A stretch of 64,000 nt of DNA, taken from contig NZ_QGDO01000011.1 of assembly GCF_003149185.1 (NCBI RefSeq), forward strand, positions 98,294 to 162,293. The letters run 5' to 3'. Every line of letters starts with the position of its first letter. The first letter of the stretch is position 1. A program made the translations under genes and the position numbers. The DNA is from Sediminitomix flava. Its GTDB lineage: Bacteria > Bacteroidota > Bacteroidia > Cytophagales > Flammeovirgaceae. The notes below the pieces were generated by a model that was given only the letters and a program-made list of their open reading frames with translations, was not told where the DNA came from and did not search any database. Shown here one piece after another: positions 45,553-56,000 of the stretch.

Positions 45553-46698
45553 TTATTTTACAAGTACGACTTTCTCTCCGTTGGTTACGTCACTGTAGCC
45601 TTTATCTACGATTGTCATTCCTGCAGCCAATCCTTCCTCAATCATCGTTTTACCAGCATATGACTTACCTGTAGTTACTACTACTTTCTTCACAAAACTC
45701 TCACCGCCTTTATTCTCCAAGACATAAACGAATTCTGTACCATCAGCTGAGTGCTGTACCAAGTATGAAGGAAGTACTACTACGTCTTCTTTTTGGTAGT
45801 CACGAATACGAACTACTGCCATTGTATTTGGCTTAAGTTCTGCTTCTCGATTATCTAATTCTACTTGAATACGGAATGTTCTGTTTTGTGGGTTGATGAA
45901 TTTCCCTACAGAAAGAATTGGTCTTTTATATTCGTCATTCATCAATGGAATACGAACTGTAACCTCATCACCTTTCTTAACTTGCTTGCTATAAACTTCA
46001 GATACTTCGGCTACAACCTCTACTTTATTCAAGTTTACGATACGAGCGAATGGCTGACCTGGAGCTGCAAGTTCTCCTTCATTAGCGAAGATATCATCTA
46101 CAGTACCGCTGATTGGCGCCAATACATATCCTTTTCCTTTTTGCTCTTCCAAACTTGCCAAGCCTGCTTCCAAAGTTTCTTTTTGGTTTTTCACTTGTAA
46201 GTATTGTACTTCAGAACCTACACCTTGTTTCCAAAGTCTATCTTGCTTTTCATAAAGCGTAGTTGCAAGGTCAAGATTTGTTTTAATCTCCTCGATCTGC
46301 TTATTCAATACCTCTGTATCTAGCTGACCAAGACGTTGTCCTCTTTTTACATACTGTCCTTCTTTTACCAAAATTCGTGTCAAACGACCATTCATTTCTG
46401 GTGAAACAGTTACGTTTTTATCTGAAGTAATATTTGCAGGAACTTCCACGAAATGCTCAAATTGAGACAATTCTGTTTGGAAACCTGTTACGCGTTTCAA
46501 GTTTGAAACTGTAACAATATTTCCTCCTGCAGCAATTTCTTTTTCTAATAGTTCAATTTTTGAGCTAAGTACTGCGTGCTCACTTTTATATTGTTCAAGC
46601 AATGCTTGTTTCTCTTCCAATGACTTTGAATCGTCGGCACAGGCTGCTAATAAGAACGCCATTGCCGCTACGGCGATTTTCTCTCTGTAAGATGCCAT
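45553..46698 (-). CDS. Efflux RND periplasmic adaptor (membrane-fusion) lipoprotein
   Basis: This 381-residue protein has a lipoprotein signal (AFLLAAC) and a Lys/Glu-rich coiled segment (~25-60). The HlyD/AcrA fold follows: split biotinyl-lipoyl half-motif RLTRILVKEGQYVKRGQRL, helical hairpin (LDTEVLNKQIEEIKTNL), second lipoyl half GYVLAPISGTVDDIFANEGE, and beta-barrel PNTMAVVRIRDYQ. It links the RND pump to the TolC channel in the periplasm. It lies 39 bp downstream of the tolC-like gene in the same operon. Confidence 0.93.
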   Translation of the reverse strand: MASYREKIAVAAMAFLLAACADDSKSLEEKQALLEQYKSEHAVLSSKIELLEKEIAAGGNIVTVSNLKRVTGFQTELSQFEHFVEVPANITSDKNVTVSPEMNGRLTRILVKEGQYVKRGQRLGQLDTEVLNKQIEEIKTNLDLATTLYEKQDRLWKQGVGSEVQYLQVKNQKETLEAGLASLEEQKGKGYVLAPISGTVDDIFANEGELAAPGQPFARIVNLNKVEVVAEVSEVYSKQVKKGDEVTVRIPLMNDEYKRPILSVGKFINPQNRTFRIQVELDNREAELKPNTMAVVRIRDYQKEDVVVLPSYLVQHSADGTEFVYVLENKGGESFVKKVVVTTGKSYAGKTMIEEGLAAGMTIVDKGYSDVTNGEKVVLVK

Positions 46699-46737
46699 GT
46701 TGGTATATAGTATGATTTGTTGTGTGCTAAATTTTGA

Positions 46738-48111
46738 TTATTCAGTATATAAGATTCCGTTCGCTTTCTCCCATGCTACTTTAGAAATAAGCGCATCGTA
46801 AAGAGAACTATAATATTGAGTAGATGCCTGTCTGTAAGAAGTTTCGGCATCTGTAATCTCCAATGAAGAACCTAAACCTTCTTCAAATTTGATTTTTGAA
46901 TGCTCATAAACTCTAGCAGCCAACTCCATATTTTGTTTTTGGATTTTCAATACTTCAATAGAAGACTCCAAGTCATCTCTTGTTTGGATTTGCTCAAGTG
47001 TCAATTGGTTTAGCAAATCTTTCTTTTGTTGCTCAACTTTCAAGACTTCAAGCTTGCGTTGTTGGATTCTTCTATGACGTTGCAAACCATCGAAGATTGG
47101 GAAACGAAGAGAAACACCCAACATAGAACTACCAAACCAATTATTCATATCTGATAGTTGAGATCCACCATCATTCCAACCGTATTGCCCGAAAGCATAC
47201 AAACCAGGTAGGTAACCTACTTGCTCTTGTTTTACTTGGAAGCCTTTTAAATCTTCATTTGTATTGATGATACTAAACTCAATACGCTCTTCCACTGGTC
47301 GACTTAAAGATTCATCAATTACCAATGCACTTGCATCTATATCATCTAGTGTTTCAGATAATACTACTTGATCAGTTACATCTTTACCCATTACAGCTAA
47401 AAGTAACTTCAAGCTATAATCTCTTAAATATTTCGACTTTGTCTTTTCAGTTTTGATATTGTTCAAACTTACTTGAAGACGGTCTACATCATTTTTCTCT
47501 ACAAACCCCTCTTTGTATTGAAGCTCTGTTTGCTCATACAATGAGTTTAAGTTTTTGATGTTTTGATCTAAAAGCTTCAAACGTTCATCAGTTACCAAAA
47601 CTGCGTAATAACCGTTGATCACATTCTCAACCAAGTCAATTTTATTAGCGACTAATTGTTTTTCTGATAGACTTTGGAAAACACGAGATGCTTTCAAGCC
47701 TAAAAAGAATGTCCCATCAAATAAAAGTTGATTCACACTAACAGCGGCATTTCCATTGTATGCTACTCCGAAAGGAATAGCGACATCAGGATCACCTTCA
47801 GCACCACCAGCAAATTGAGCAGGTAAAATGGCTCTCTGAATTTTAGGTGAATAACTAATTTGACCTTCCGCATTAATTTGAGGAAGTCCCGTACCGATTA
47901 CTTCTTTTACTTGTTCTTCGGCAATTTTCACGTCCATTCCTGCTTGTATCAACTGTCTGTTGTTTTCCAACGCAAAGTCAATACACTCTTGTAAAGAAAA
48001 TGCCGTTTTATCTTCGGGCATTGCATTTTGTTGGGCTTGAGCTATTGAAATAGAGCAGCTCAGAAATGCCCAGATTGTAAGTGTAGTTTTCAGAAAAGCG
48101 GTGCGTTTCAT
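46738..48111 (-). CDS. TolC-family outer-membrane efflux channel
   Basis: This 457-residue protein has a signal peptide cleaved near AQAQQ. Two outer-membrane-efflux-protein repeats follow: FSLQECIDFALENNRQLIQA with VKEVIGTGLPQINAEGQISY, and the second repeat with RKLEVLKVEQQKKDLLNQLT and LEITDAETSYRQASTQYYSS. Long helices form the trimeric periplasmic tunnel. It is encoded 8 bp after the tetR-like regulator and directly before the adaptor, giving the order regulator-channel-adaptor-pump. Confidence 0.92.
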   Translation of the reverse strand: MKRTAFLKTTLTIWAFLSCSISIAQAQQNAMPEDKTAFSLQECIDFALENNRQLIQAGMDVKIAEEQVKEVIGTGLPQINAEGQISYSPKIQRAILPAQFAGGAEGDPDVAIPFGVAYNGNAAVSVNQLLFDGTFFLGLKASRVFQSLSEKQLVANKIDLVENVINGYYAVLVTDERLKLLDQNIKNLNSLYEQTELQYKEGFVEKNDVDRLQVSLNNIKTEKTKSKYLRDYSLKLLLAVMGKDVTDQVVLSETLDDIDASALVIDESLSRPVEERIEFSIINTNEDLKGFQVKQEQVGYLPGLYAFGQYGWNDGGSQLSDMNNWFGSSMLGVSLRFPIFDGLQRHRRIQQRKLEVLKVEQQKKDLLNQLTLEQIQTRDDLESSIEVLKIQKQNMELAARVYEHSKIKFEEGLGSSLEITDAETSYRQASTQYYSSLYDALISKVAWEKANGILYTE

Positions 48112-48119
48112 CCTTATAT

Positions 48120-48740
48120 TTAGTTATTAATTTTCTCGGTATACTGTTCTATAATTTCCAATCCTTTTGCCGTAGCAATTCCTCGGAGAAAGACCTCAAA
48201 CAACTGGTCTTGAATATAATGTAAAGGCTTATCTTCTAAAGGGAATGTATCTTTATTGAAACCCAATTCAACTAGATGTATTCTGAGCTTTGAGATTAAA
48301 TTGATATCAACATCTTTTCTAAAAACGCCCTCTTCTTGTCCTTTCTGAATGTTTTCGGTGATACTTCCGATGAAACAATTCTTTTTATAAGAGAGGTAAA
48401 GCTCCCAAGTCTCTGGATAATACTTTCGGAAATCATCAAGTATAGCTTGATTGACATTCCCAAATTCCTTTCGAAAATATGTTGTTGTGCGAAGGGCCAA
48501 ATCCATAGCTCCTTCTGCCTCTTCTTCAATTTGTTGAAGTTCTCGTTCTTGGCGCTCCAATACTACTTTTGTAGCTTCATAGACCAAGGCATTCTTATCT
48601 TTATAATATTGATAGATTGTCTTCTTAGACATTCCCAACTCGGTAGCAATATCATCCATTGTGACTCTCTTTGCTCCGAAGTCTCTAAACAGCTCCCCGG
48701 CTATCGTCAATATTCTTTCCTTTACTTCCAATTTAAACAC
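48120..48740 (-). CDS. TetR/AcrR-family repressor of the efflux operon
   Basis: This 206-residue protein has a clear TetR N-terminal DNA-binding domain: ERILTIAGELFRDFGAKRVT, then MDDIATELGMSKKTIYQYYK with the recognition helix, then NALVYEATKVV. The C-terminal helices form the ligand-binding domain. It is the first gene of the operon, so self-regulation and derepression by a pump substrate are the expected mode. The operator was not identified; the start lies ~26 bp from the end of an intergenic stretch where it would sit. Confidence 0.92.
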   Translation of the reverse strand: MFKLEVKERILTIAGELFRDFGAKRVTMDDIATELGMSKKTIYQYYKDKNALVYEATKVVLERQERELQQIEEEAEGAMDLALRTTTYFRKEFGNVNQAILDDFRKYYPETWELYLSYKKNCFIGSITENIQKGQEEGVFRKDVDINLISKLRIHLVELGFNKDTFPLEDKPLHYIQDQLFEVFLRGIATAKGLEIIEQYTEKINN

Positions 48741-48860
48741 TCCTTAATTTCAAGAGTAAAACTAAGGAAACTTTAAAGATGTTTTCAGTTTCCTGTATAA
48801 TTTTATGCAACATTTAATAATTTCTTAAACAAAGGTAAATGAGCGCTGAAATTTTGAAAT

Positions 48861-48893
48861 AAAAAAAGTCCTCAAGTGTAATACTTGAGGACT
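48861..48893 (-). terminator. Intrinsic terminator after the barrel gene
   Basis: AGTCCTCAAGT pairs perfectly with ACTTGAGGACT around GTAAT. The A-run 48861-48866 supplies the U-tract on the minus strand. Confidence 0.9.
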
Positions 48894-48929
48894 GAAACCT
48901 AAAAATAGGTTGTTAAATCTATGTGTTGC

Positions 48930-49901
48930 TTAGAATTTGTATCCTACGCCAATTTGAACAGCTCTGTTCTTTACATATTCTCCGTCAGCTGGGTTAGCTT
49001 TTACATTGCTTAAACCCAAGTTGAATCTAGCATCGAAGAAAAGACCACTTGGCATTTCGTACTCAGCACCAAATACTAAGCTTACGTCTGTTTTGATGAA
49101 TGAATCAGTTACATCAAAATCGCCTTCTTCTAATAAGTCATCACCTTTTTCTTGTAACAATGCTTGTGCGCCACTCAATTGAGCTACACCTGCAGTAGCT
49201 TCTGCATAACCTGCATCAGCTTGAGCTTTAACTTGATTAGGTGTTGCACCTCCTAAAGAAGCTTGAGGATCATCACCCATACCTGCATCAATAAGTTGTT
49301 GCATTTGTGTTGAAAGTGCCATTGCGTCATCTGCTTGTCCTTGAACAGCTGTAGCCATCGCTCCTAACATAGCAATGTTTCCTTCCAAACCTGCAATAGC
49401 CTCTGCTGATACATTGTTAGAAGAGTTTTTATTAGCATTCAATAAAATACCAACTTGTGCACCCGCCATTACTTTCAAACCTGAAGCAACTTCGTATTTT
49501 GCTACTAATGGAATATTTAAGTAGTTATAAGTATAATAACGGCTTACAGTTCCCTGACCATCAATTGGTAAAGCAATACCTGTCAACGCTGGAAGAGCAT
49601 CTAAATCTGACCTTACAGCCATTAGATCATCAGTCTCCTCGATTGGTTGGCCGTCAACTTGAATTCCTTGTTGAGAGTACAATAGGTCTAATTGTACTGC
49701 AAATTTCTCTGATACGTTATAGTTAACAAATCCACCGAACATTGGACCGTAAATTTGTTTAGCGTAAGGGTTTGGAGCTTCTGTAGTTACAAATGCAATG
49801 TTAGCACCAGCTTTCAAACCAAACTCTACTTTTTTCTCTTGTGCAAATGAAGTCGAGGCAAATGCGAATAATGCAATTGCAGATACAAATAGTTTTTTCA
49901 T
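48930..49901 (-). CDS. Outer-membrane beta-barrel protein with Ala-rich helical insertion
   Basis: This 323-residue protein has a signal peptide (ALFAFASTSFA, cut before QEKK). Barrel strands follow, starting at VEFGLKAGANIAFVTTE, with FAVQLDLLYSQQGIQV and the terminal VQIGVGYKF. Between strands (~residues 170-265) there is an unusual helix-prone insertion rich in Ala, Gln, Asp and Met (EGNIAMLGAMATAVQGQADD, AEATAGVAQLSGAQALLQEK). This part lacks the alternating pattern and may form a coiled hairpin outside the barrel. Otherwise it resembles the porin-family (OmpA-barrel-like) proteins common in the phylum. Single-gene unit. Confidence 0.75.
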   Translation of the reverse strand: MKKLFVSAIALFAFASTSFAQEKKVEFGLKAGANIAFVTTEAPNPYAKQIYGPMFGGFVNYNVSEKFAVQLDLLYSQQGIQVDGQPIEETDDLMAVRSDLDALPALTGIALPIDGQGTVSRYYTYNYLNIPLVAKYEVASGLKVMAGAQVGILLNANKNSSNNVSAEAIAGLEGNIAMLGAMATAVQGQADDAMALSTQMQQLIDAGMGDDPQASLGGATPNQVKAQADAGYAEATAGVAQLSGAQALLQEKGDDLLEEGDFDVTDSFIKTDVSLVFGAEYEMPSGLFFDARFNLGLSNVKANPADGEYVKNRAVQIGVGYKF

Positions 49902-50185
49902 TGAATTTAAAAATTTTTAATAAACAACTGACATAAAAAATCCCCCTCTGAATGTTGCTGTTTATCGTAAATTAGTGATTGAAAAAGTCCCTGAAAGCCG
50001 CTGATTGTAAGCTTAATGGGCTTCTCATAAAAATCTTTGTTGGTTTTGATAAGACTGACATCACCCATACAAAGAAAGCCTAATAAATTGGCCGTGTATA
50101 GCGCAATATATGAAAATATTTATTGTTACTTCAACACCTAAACTAAAAAAATTCACATTCGTTAAATGAATGAATATTCATTTAT

Positions 50186-51073
50186 TTATTCCACGTAACC
50201 AAATTCTAAACGCAGCTTATCTTTTGGTATTTCAGATACTGTGATTTCCATTGAGATGTCTTCGATCGGACGATCATATTTATCCTTTCTGAGCTTACTC
50301 ATTTTTTCCACGACTTCCATGCCTTTTACAATTTCACCAAACACCGTATAATCACCATCAAGCAATGGCATACCGCCTTCTGTAAGGTAAAATTGTTTAG
50401 CTTGTTCAGAAATTGTTCGGTCAAGCTCAATATTCAATTCTTTCTCTATTTGTTCCTTGTTTTGCACAGCCCAGTTCATCACCTTTTTCTGATCATTATC
50501 CATGTCTGCCCAATAGACTTCTGTCCTTAGATCAATTAATTCGTCTTTCTTGAGCCATTCCCTAAAAGCGGGTATAAGTTTTTTATAATCAATCAATTCT
50601 TTTTTCAAACTTTGTTCAGAGAATTTCTTCCCTACCACAAAGTAAAACTGACTTCCATTTGATTCTTTTTCTGGATTTACCGAATCGGGTAAACGAGCAG
50701 CAGCCAAAGCTCCTTTTTTATGAAAATGTGTTGGGTTCATCTCGGCAGGAATTGTGTAACCAATATCTCCTTTTCCCAATTTCTGTCCTCTATGTGCATC
50801 TTTTGATGTAGGATCTCCACCTTGAACAATACTATTACGTATTACTCTATGAAATAAGGTCTTATCATAGAATTCCTCCTGTGCTAATTTCAAAAAGTTT
50901 TCCCTATGTTTTGGTGTATCCTTGTATAAAACAGCATAAATATCTCCTAGTTCTGTATGAATCTTGACTAAGAAATCATTATTCGGATCACTTACCGCTG
51001 TTTTGATCTCTTTTTTCTGACACGCACTCAATACTAAAAGCCCCAATAGAGCGATTTTCCAACTAAAATTCAT
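50186..51073 (-). CDS. Cyclophilin-type peptidyl-prolyl isomerase lipoprotein
   Basis: This 295-residue protein has a lipoprotein signal (LVLSAC) and a cyclophilin domain from ~residue 32. It includes DIYAVLYKDTPKHRENFLKL, TLFHRVIRNSIVQGGDPTS (the catalytic Phe-His-Arg) and SNGSQFYFVVGKKF. The closing DYTVFGEIVKGMEVVEKMSK comes only after a Lys/Glu-rich insertion of ~70 residues, absent from typical cyclophilins. It should aid folding of envelope proteins in the periplasm. It is monocistronic, on the strand opposite the lpdA gene. Confidence 0.88.
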   Translation of the reverse strand: MNFSWKIALLGLLVLSACQKKEIKTAVSDPNNDFLVKIHTELGDIYAVLYKDTPKHRENFLKLAQEEFYDKTLFHRVIRNSIVQGGDPTSKDAHRGQKLGKGDIGYTIPAEMNPTHFHKKGALAAARLPDSVNPEKESNGSQFYFVVGKKFSEQSLKKELIDYKKLIPAFREWLKKDELIDLRTEVYWADMDNDQKKVMNWAVQNKEQIEKELNIELDRTISEQAKQFYLTEGGMPLLDGDYTVFGEIVKGMEVVEKMSKLRKDKYDRPIEDISMEITVSEIPKDKLRLEFGYVE

Positions 51074-51288
51074 CCCATTAATTAGTTAACATTTCTTATA
51101 AATCACAACTTTTATTGAAATATGCTGTTAGCAAATTGGGTTAAAGTGCTATAAATTGTTGAGCCTGTTTTTCCCAAAGCAATGACACAGCTCTCCTATT
51201 CCATTTTTTTTTTGTGTTTAGAAGAGTATTTTTGTGTCAATTTAGGAAACGAAAAATAATATTTGAAAACTTTAAACTTTTTATAAAC

Positions 51289-52689
51289 ATGTCAGCTAAA
51301 TACGATCTGATTGTCATTGGTAGTGGTCCTGGTGGTTACGTTGCAGCTATTCGTGCTTCACAACTAGGTATGAAAGTGGCTATCGTTGAGAAAGAAAACC
51401 TTGGTGGTATCTGTTTGAACTGGGGTTGTATTCCAACAAAAGCACTACTTAAATCGGCTCAAGTATACAACTATGTACAACATGCCAAAGACTATGGTGT
51501 GGAAGTAAGCGGATCGAACGTTGACTTTGACAGCATGATCAACCGTAGCCGTGGTGTAGCAAACGGTATGAGTAAAGGGGTTGAGTTTCTTATGAAGAAA
51601 AATAAGATTGAGAAACTTATGGGCTTCGGTAAACTTGTTGACAAAAACAAAGTTGAAGTAAAAGCGGAAGATGGCACTGCTACAGTTTATGAAGCAGAAA
51701 ATGTAATCTTGGCTACTGGTGGTAGAGCGAAACAATTGCCACATATTCCTATCGACGGAGAAAAAATCATCGGTTACCGTCAAGCAATGACACTTCCAAA
51801 ACAACCTAAGAAAATGGTTGTAATGGGTTCTGGTGCTATCGGTGTTGAGTTTGCTTATTTCTACAACTCAATCGGAACTGAGGTAACTGTTGTTGAATTC
51901 TTGCCAACACTTGTTCCAAACGAAGATAAAGACGTTGCTAAAGAACTTGAGAAATCATTCAAGAAGCAAGGCATCAAGTCAATGACAAACGCTGCTGTAA
52001 CTGGCGTTGATACTTCTGGCGAAGGTTGTGTTGTTACAATTAAAAACAACAAAAACGAGAAAGAAACTGTAATCGAGTGTGACGTAGTTCTTTCTGCAGT
52101 TGGTGTTGAGACAAACCTTGAAGGAATTGGTCTTGAAGAAGTTGGTGTAGCACACGACAGAGGTAAAGTATTGGTAAATGATTATTACCAAACTAACATC
52201 CCTAGCGTTTATGCTATCGGAGATATCGTTCATGGTCCAGCTCTTGCACACGTTGCTTCTCACGAAGGAATTATCTGTGTAGAGAAAATGTCAGGTATGA
52301 CTCCTGAGCCAATGAACTACAACAACATCCCTGGCTGTACTTACACTTACCCAGAGATTGCTTCTGTAGGTTTCACTGAAGAAAAAGCAAAAGAAGCTGG
52401 TTACGATATCAAAGTGGGTAAATTCCCATTCTCAGCATCAGGTAAGGCATCTGCTTCTGGCGCGAAAGAAGGTTTCGTAAAAGTAATCTTCGATGCAAAA
52501 TACGGAGAGTGGTTAGGATGTCACATGATCGGTATGAACGTAACTGAAATGATTGCTGAAGCAGTTGCAGCTCGTAAACTAGAAGCTACTGCTCACGAAA
52601 TCATCACGGCTGTTCACCCTCACCCAACTTTGTCTGAGGCAGTTATGGAAGCTGTTGCTCAAGCATATGATGAGTGTATTCACCTATAA
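51289..52689 (+). CDS. lpdA: Dihydrolipoyl dehydrogenase (E3)
   Basis: The ATG at 51289 is chosen because MSAKYDLIVIGSGPGG begins the FAD domain at once; an in-frame codon 75 bp upstream would add an unconserved tail. The 466-residue flavoprotein has the FAD motif IGSGPGGYVAAIRA, the redox-active disulfide GGICLNWGCIPTKALL, the NAD motif GSGAIGVEFAYFYNS and the active-site base HPHPTLSEAVMEA. It reoxidises lipoamide in 2-oxoacid dehydrogenase and glycine-cleavage complexes. No E1 or E2 gene is adjacent, so it likely serves several complexes. Codon use looks like that of a highly expressed gene. Confidence 0.96.
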   Translation: MSAKYDLIVIGSGPGGYVAAIRASQLGMKVAIVEKENLGGICLNWGCIPTKALLKSAQVYNYVQHAKDYGVEVSGSNVDFDSMINRSRGVANGMSKGVEFLMKKNKIEKLMGFGKLVDKNKVEVKAEDGTATVYEAENVILATGGRAKQLPHIPIDGEKIIGYRQAMTLPKQPKKMVVMGSGAIGVEFAYFYNSIGTEVTVVEFLPTLVPNEDKDVAKELEKSFKKQGIKSMTNAAVTGVDTSGEGCVVTIKNNKNEKETVIECDVVLSAVGVETNLEGIGLEEVGVAHDRGKVLVNDYYQTNIPSVYAIGDIVHGPALAHVASHEGIICVEKMSGMTPEPMNYNNIPGCTYTYPEIASVGFTEEKAKEAGYDIKVGKFPFSASGKASASGAKEGFVKVIFDAKYGEWLGCHMIGMNVTEMIAEAVAARKLEATAHEIITAVHPHPTLSEAVMEAVAQAYDECIHL

Positions 52690-52719
52690 TTCATAGGTTT
52701 TAACATAAATTTATTTTTG

Positions 52720-52756
52720 ACCGTCACTTCTGAAAAGAGGTGGCGGTTTCTTTTTA
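52720..52756 (+). terminator. Intrinsic terminator after lpdA
   Basis: ACCGTCAC pairs with GTGGCGGT (one wobble pair) across a 12-nt loop, followed by a T-rich stretch. Confidence 0.85.
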
Positions 52757-52991
52757 AGTTTCTTTACGATTTTTTGAAAAGCATTTTTTAGAAATTATCC
52801 CTACTTTCTCACAACCAAATAGTTAAAAGACCGTATTGAAACATTGCAAGTTGCAATAGTATTAAAACAATTTAGACTCCTCACATTCGCTTTCAAGAAC
52901 AAATCATATGAATATTAAGACCAAGTCTATTTATTTTTTTGTTCCACCTATAGAAAGCAGAAGTTTAAGGCTAAGTTGTCAAAGGTTTTTG

Positions 52992-52999
52992 TAAATTTG
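52992..52999 (+). promoter_or_regulatory. Candidate -7 element upstream of secA
   Basis: TAAATTTG matches the TAnnTTTG consensus exactly, about 64 bp before the secA ATG. No clean TTTG lies at the usual 19-21 nt spacing, so the promoter call is tentative. Confidence 0.35.
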
Positions 53000-53062
53000 T
53001 ATGTATGGGTTTGAGCTAAATCAACCCCTACTTTTTTGTATTGAATTCTTCATCCAAGTAAT

Positions 53063-56000
53063 ATGCTGGACTTTGTAACTAAAGCGTTCTCGAAGATTTT
53101 CGGAACCAAGTCAGAAAAAGATCTAAAGGAGATTCTTCCATATATCAAGCAGATTCATGCTGAGGGAGATAAGTTGTTGCAGATTTCTGATGACGAACTA
53201 CGTGCTAAAACCATCGAGTTCAAAGAAGTCATCAAAGATCACCTTAAAGAAATTGATGGGGAAATCGCTCAGTTGAAATTACAGATTGACGAGAACCCTC
53301 AAATGGAAATTGAGGAGAAAGAAGAAATCTTCGGTAAAATTGATAAGCTTGAAGAGACACATGATAGCGAACTAGAAGTTGTTTTGCTAAACATCATGCC
53401 TCAAGCCTTCGCTGTTGTGAAAGAAACAGCTCGAAGATTGACTGAAAATAAGCAACTCGTTGTCACTGCCAACGACCACGATAAAGAAATGGCAGCCGCC
53501 AAATCAAATGTAACTATAGATGGCGACAAAGCGATCTGGAGTAACAAATGGATTGCTGCTGGAAACGAAATCGAGTGGAATATGATCCATTACGATGTAC
53601 AGCTTATCGGTGGTATCGTATTGCACAAAGGTATGATTGCAGAGATGCAAACTGGTGAAGGTAAAACGCTTGTTTCTACCCTTCCTTCTTACCTAAATGC
53701 TTTGGCAGGAAAAGGTGTTCACCTAGTAACAGTCAACGATTATCTTGCTGTTCGTGACTCTGAGTGGAATGCTCCACTTTTCGAATTCCACGGAATGCGA
53801 GTTGATTGTATCGACAAACACCAACCACACTCTCAAGGTCGTATCTCGGCATACAAAGCAGATATTACTTACGGTACAAACAACGAATTTGGTTTCGATT
53901 ACCTACGTGACAACATGGCACGTAGCCCAGAAGAGCAAGTTCAGTTGAAGCACCATTTCGCAATGGTCGATGAGGTCGATTCAGTTTTGATTGATGATGC
54001 TCGTACACCACTTATCATTTCGGGTCCTGTACCTGACGGTGATAAGCACGAATTCAATGAGTTAAAACCTTTGATCGATCGTTTGGTTAGCCAACAACGC
54101 CAATTGGCAATGAGCTTATTGAACGATGCGAAGAAACAAATCAAAGCAGGAGATAAAGACAATGGTGGTTTAGCCCTATTCAGAGCTTACCGTGCATTGC
54201 CAAAATATAAGCCGCTTATCAAATTCTTGGGTGAACCAGGAATGTTGCAATTGATGCAGAGCACCGAGAACATCTACATGGCAGAAAATAACAAACGTAT
54301 GCCAGAAGCAGATGAGCCATTGTTCTTCACAATTGATGAAAAGCGTAACTCGGTTGATCTTACCGATAAAGGTATCGATCACCTAACGCAAAATCTTTCT
54401 AGCTCAGACAAAGAATTCTTTATCCTTCCAGATATCGGAATTGAAGTAGATGAGATTGAGAAAGATGAAAACCTTTCTGATGAGGATAAATTGCAGAAAA
54501 AAGATGAGTTGATCAGCAACTATTCTTTGAAAACGCAACGTATCCACTCAGTAAACCAATTGCTGAAAGCTTACACCTTGTTCGAAAAAGACGTTGACTA
54601 CATCCTTGCGGATAATAAAGTCATGATCGTTGATGAGCAAACAGGTCGTGTAATGGACGGAAGACGTTATTCTGATGGTCTTCACCAAGCATTGGAAGCA
54701 AAAGAAGGTGCGAAAATTGAAGCGGCTACTCAAACTTACGCTACAATTACGCTTCAGAACTTCTTCCGTATGTACCACAAACTTTCGGGTATGACTGGTA
54801 CAGCCGAAACAGAAGCAGGAGAATTCTGGGAAATCTACAAACTAGATGTAGTTTCTATCCCTACAAACCGTCCGATCCAACGTCATGACAGAGAAGATAA
54901 GGTTTATAAAACTGTACGTGAGAAATTCAACGCTGTAGCTCAAGAAATTCAAGAGCTTGTCGCTGAGAATCGTCCGGTACTTGTGGGTACAACTTCAGTT
55001 GAAAACTCAGAGGTATTGAGCCGTATGCTTCAAATGCGTAAGATTCCTCACCAAGTCTTGAATGCCAAACAACACGCTCGTGAAGCAGATGTAGTTGCAC
55101 AAGCTGGTCTTCCTGGTCAAGTAACGATCGCTACCAACATGGCTGGTCGTGGTACTGATATTAAACTTAGTAAAGAAGTTAAAGACTCTGGTGGTCTTGC
55201 AATTATCGGTACTGAACGTCACGATTCTCGTCGTGTTGACCGTCAGCTAAGAGGTCGTGCAGGTCGTCAAGGAGATCCGGGTAGTTCACAATTCTTCGTT
55301 TCTTTGGAAGATAACTTGATGCGTATGTTCGGTTCTGACCGTATCGCAAAAGTAATGGACCGTATGGGACTTGAAGAAGGTGAAGTAATTCAGCACTCAA
55401 TGATCTCTAAGTCGATTGAAAGAGCACAGAAAAAAGTAGAAGAAAATAACTTCGCAATGCGTAAGCGTCTTCTTGAATATGATGACGTAATGAACTCGCA
55501 ACGTGAAGTAATCTATAAGCGAAGAAATCACGCACTTTACGGTGATCGTCTGACACTTGATATCATGAACAACTTCTACGATGTTGCCTTCAACATCTCA
55601 GAAGTAAACCAAGATAACTTCGATGCATTCAAACTAGATGTATTGAAATACTTGGGACTTCACACAAGTATCAAGGAAGAAGAATTCACGAAGTTGAAAG
55701 TAGAGCAACTAAGCGAAAAGCTTTATACTGAGGCTTACGGAAACTATAAGGCGAAAAACCAAAACATTAAGAATCGTGTCCTTCCTGTCTTCAACCAATT
55801 GAAAGAAGATAAAGGTGGTATCGTTGCTAATGTAGCTGTTCCTATTACTGACGGAAGACGCTTCATGCAAGTGAATGCTTCTCTTGATAAAGTAATTGAT
55901 TCTGAAGGTGGAGAATTGGTACAAGTACTAGAGCAAAACATCATGCTTTCAGTAATTGACCAAGAGTGGAAAGAGCACTTAAGAGATATGGACGAGTTGA

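Larger units (their letters stand above)
52690..53062. other. Intergenic region between lpdA and secA
   Basis: This 373-bp region contains the lpdA terminator at its left and the secA promoter area at its right. No sRNA, repeat or reading frame was recognised in between. Confidence 0.5.

Noticed and set aside
48336..48776. 146-codon frame antisense to the tetR-like gene
   Set aside because: It is fully opposite a textbook TetR gene; its composition reflects the complementary strand.
50160..50190. Palindrome AAATGAATATTCATTT near the end of the cyclophilin gene
   Set aside because: It is pure AT-rich sequence likely to occur by chance at this base composition, and no functional context was found.
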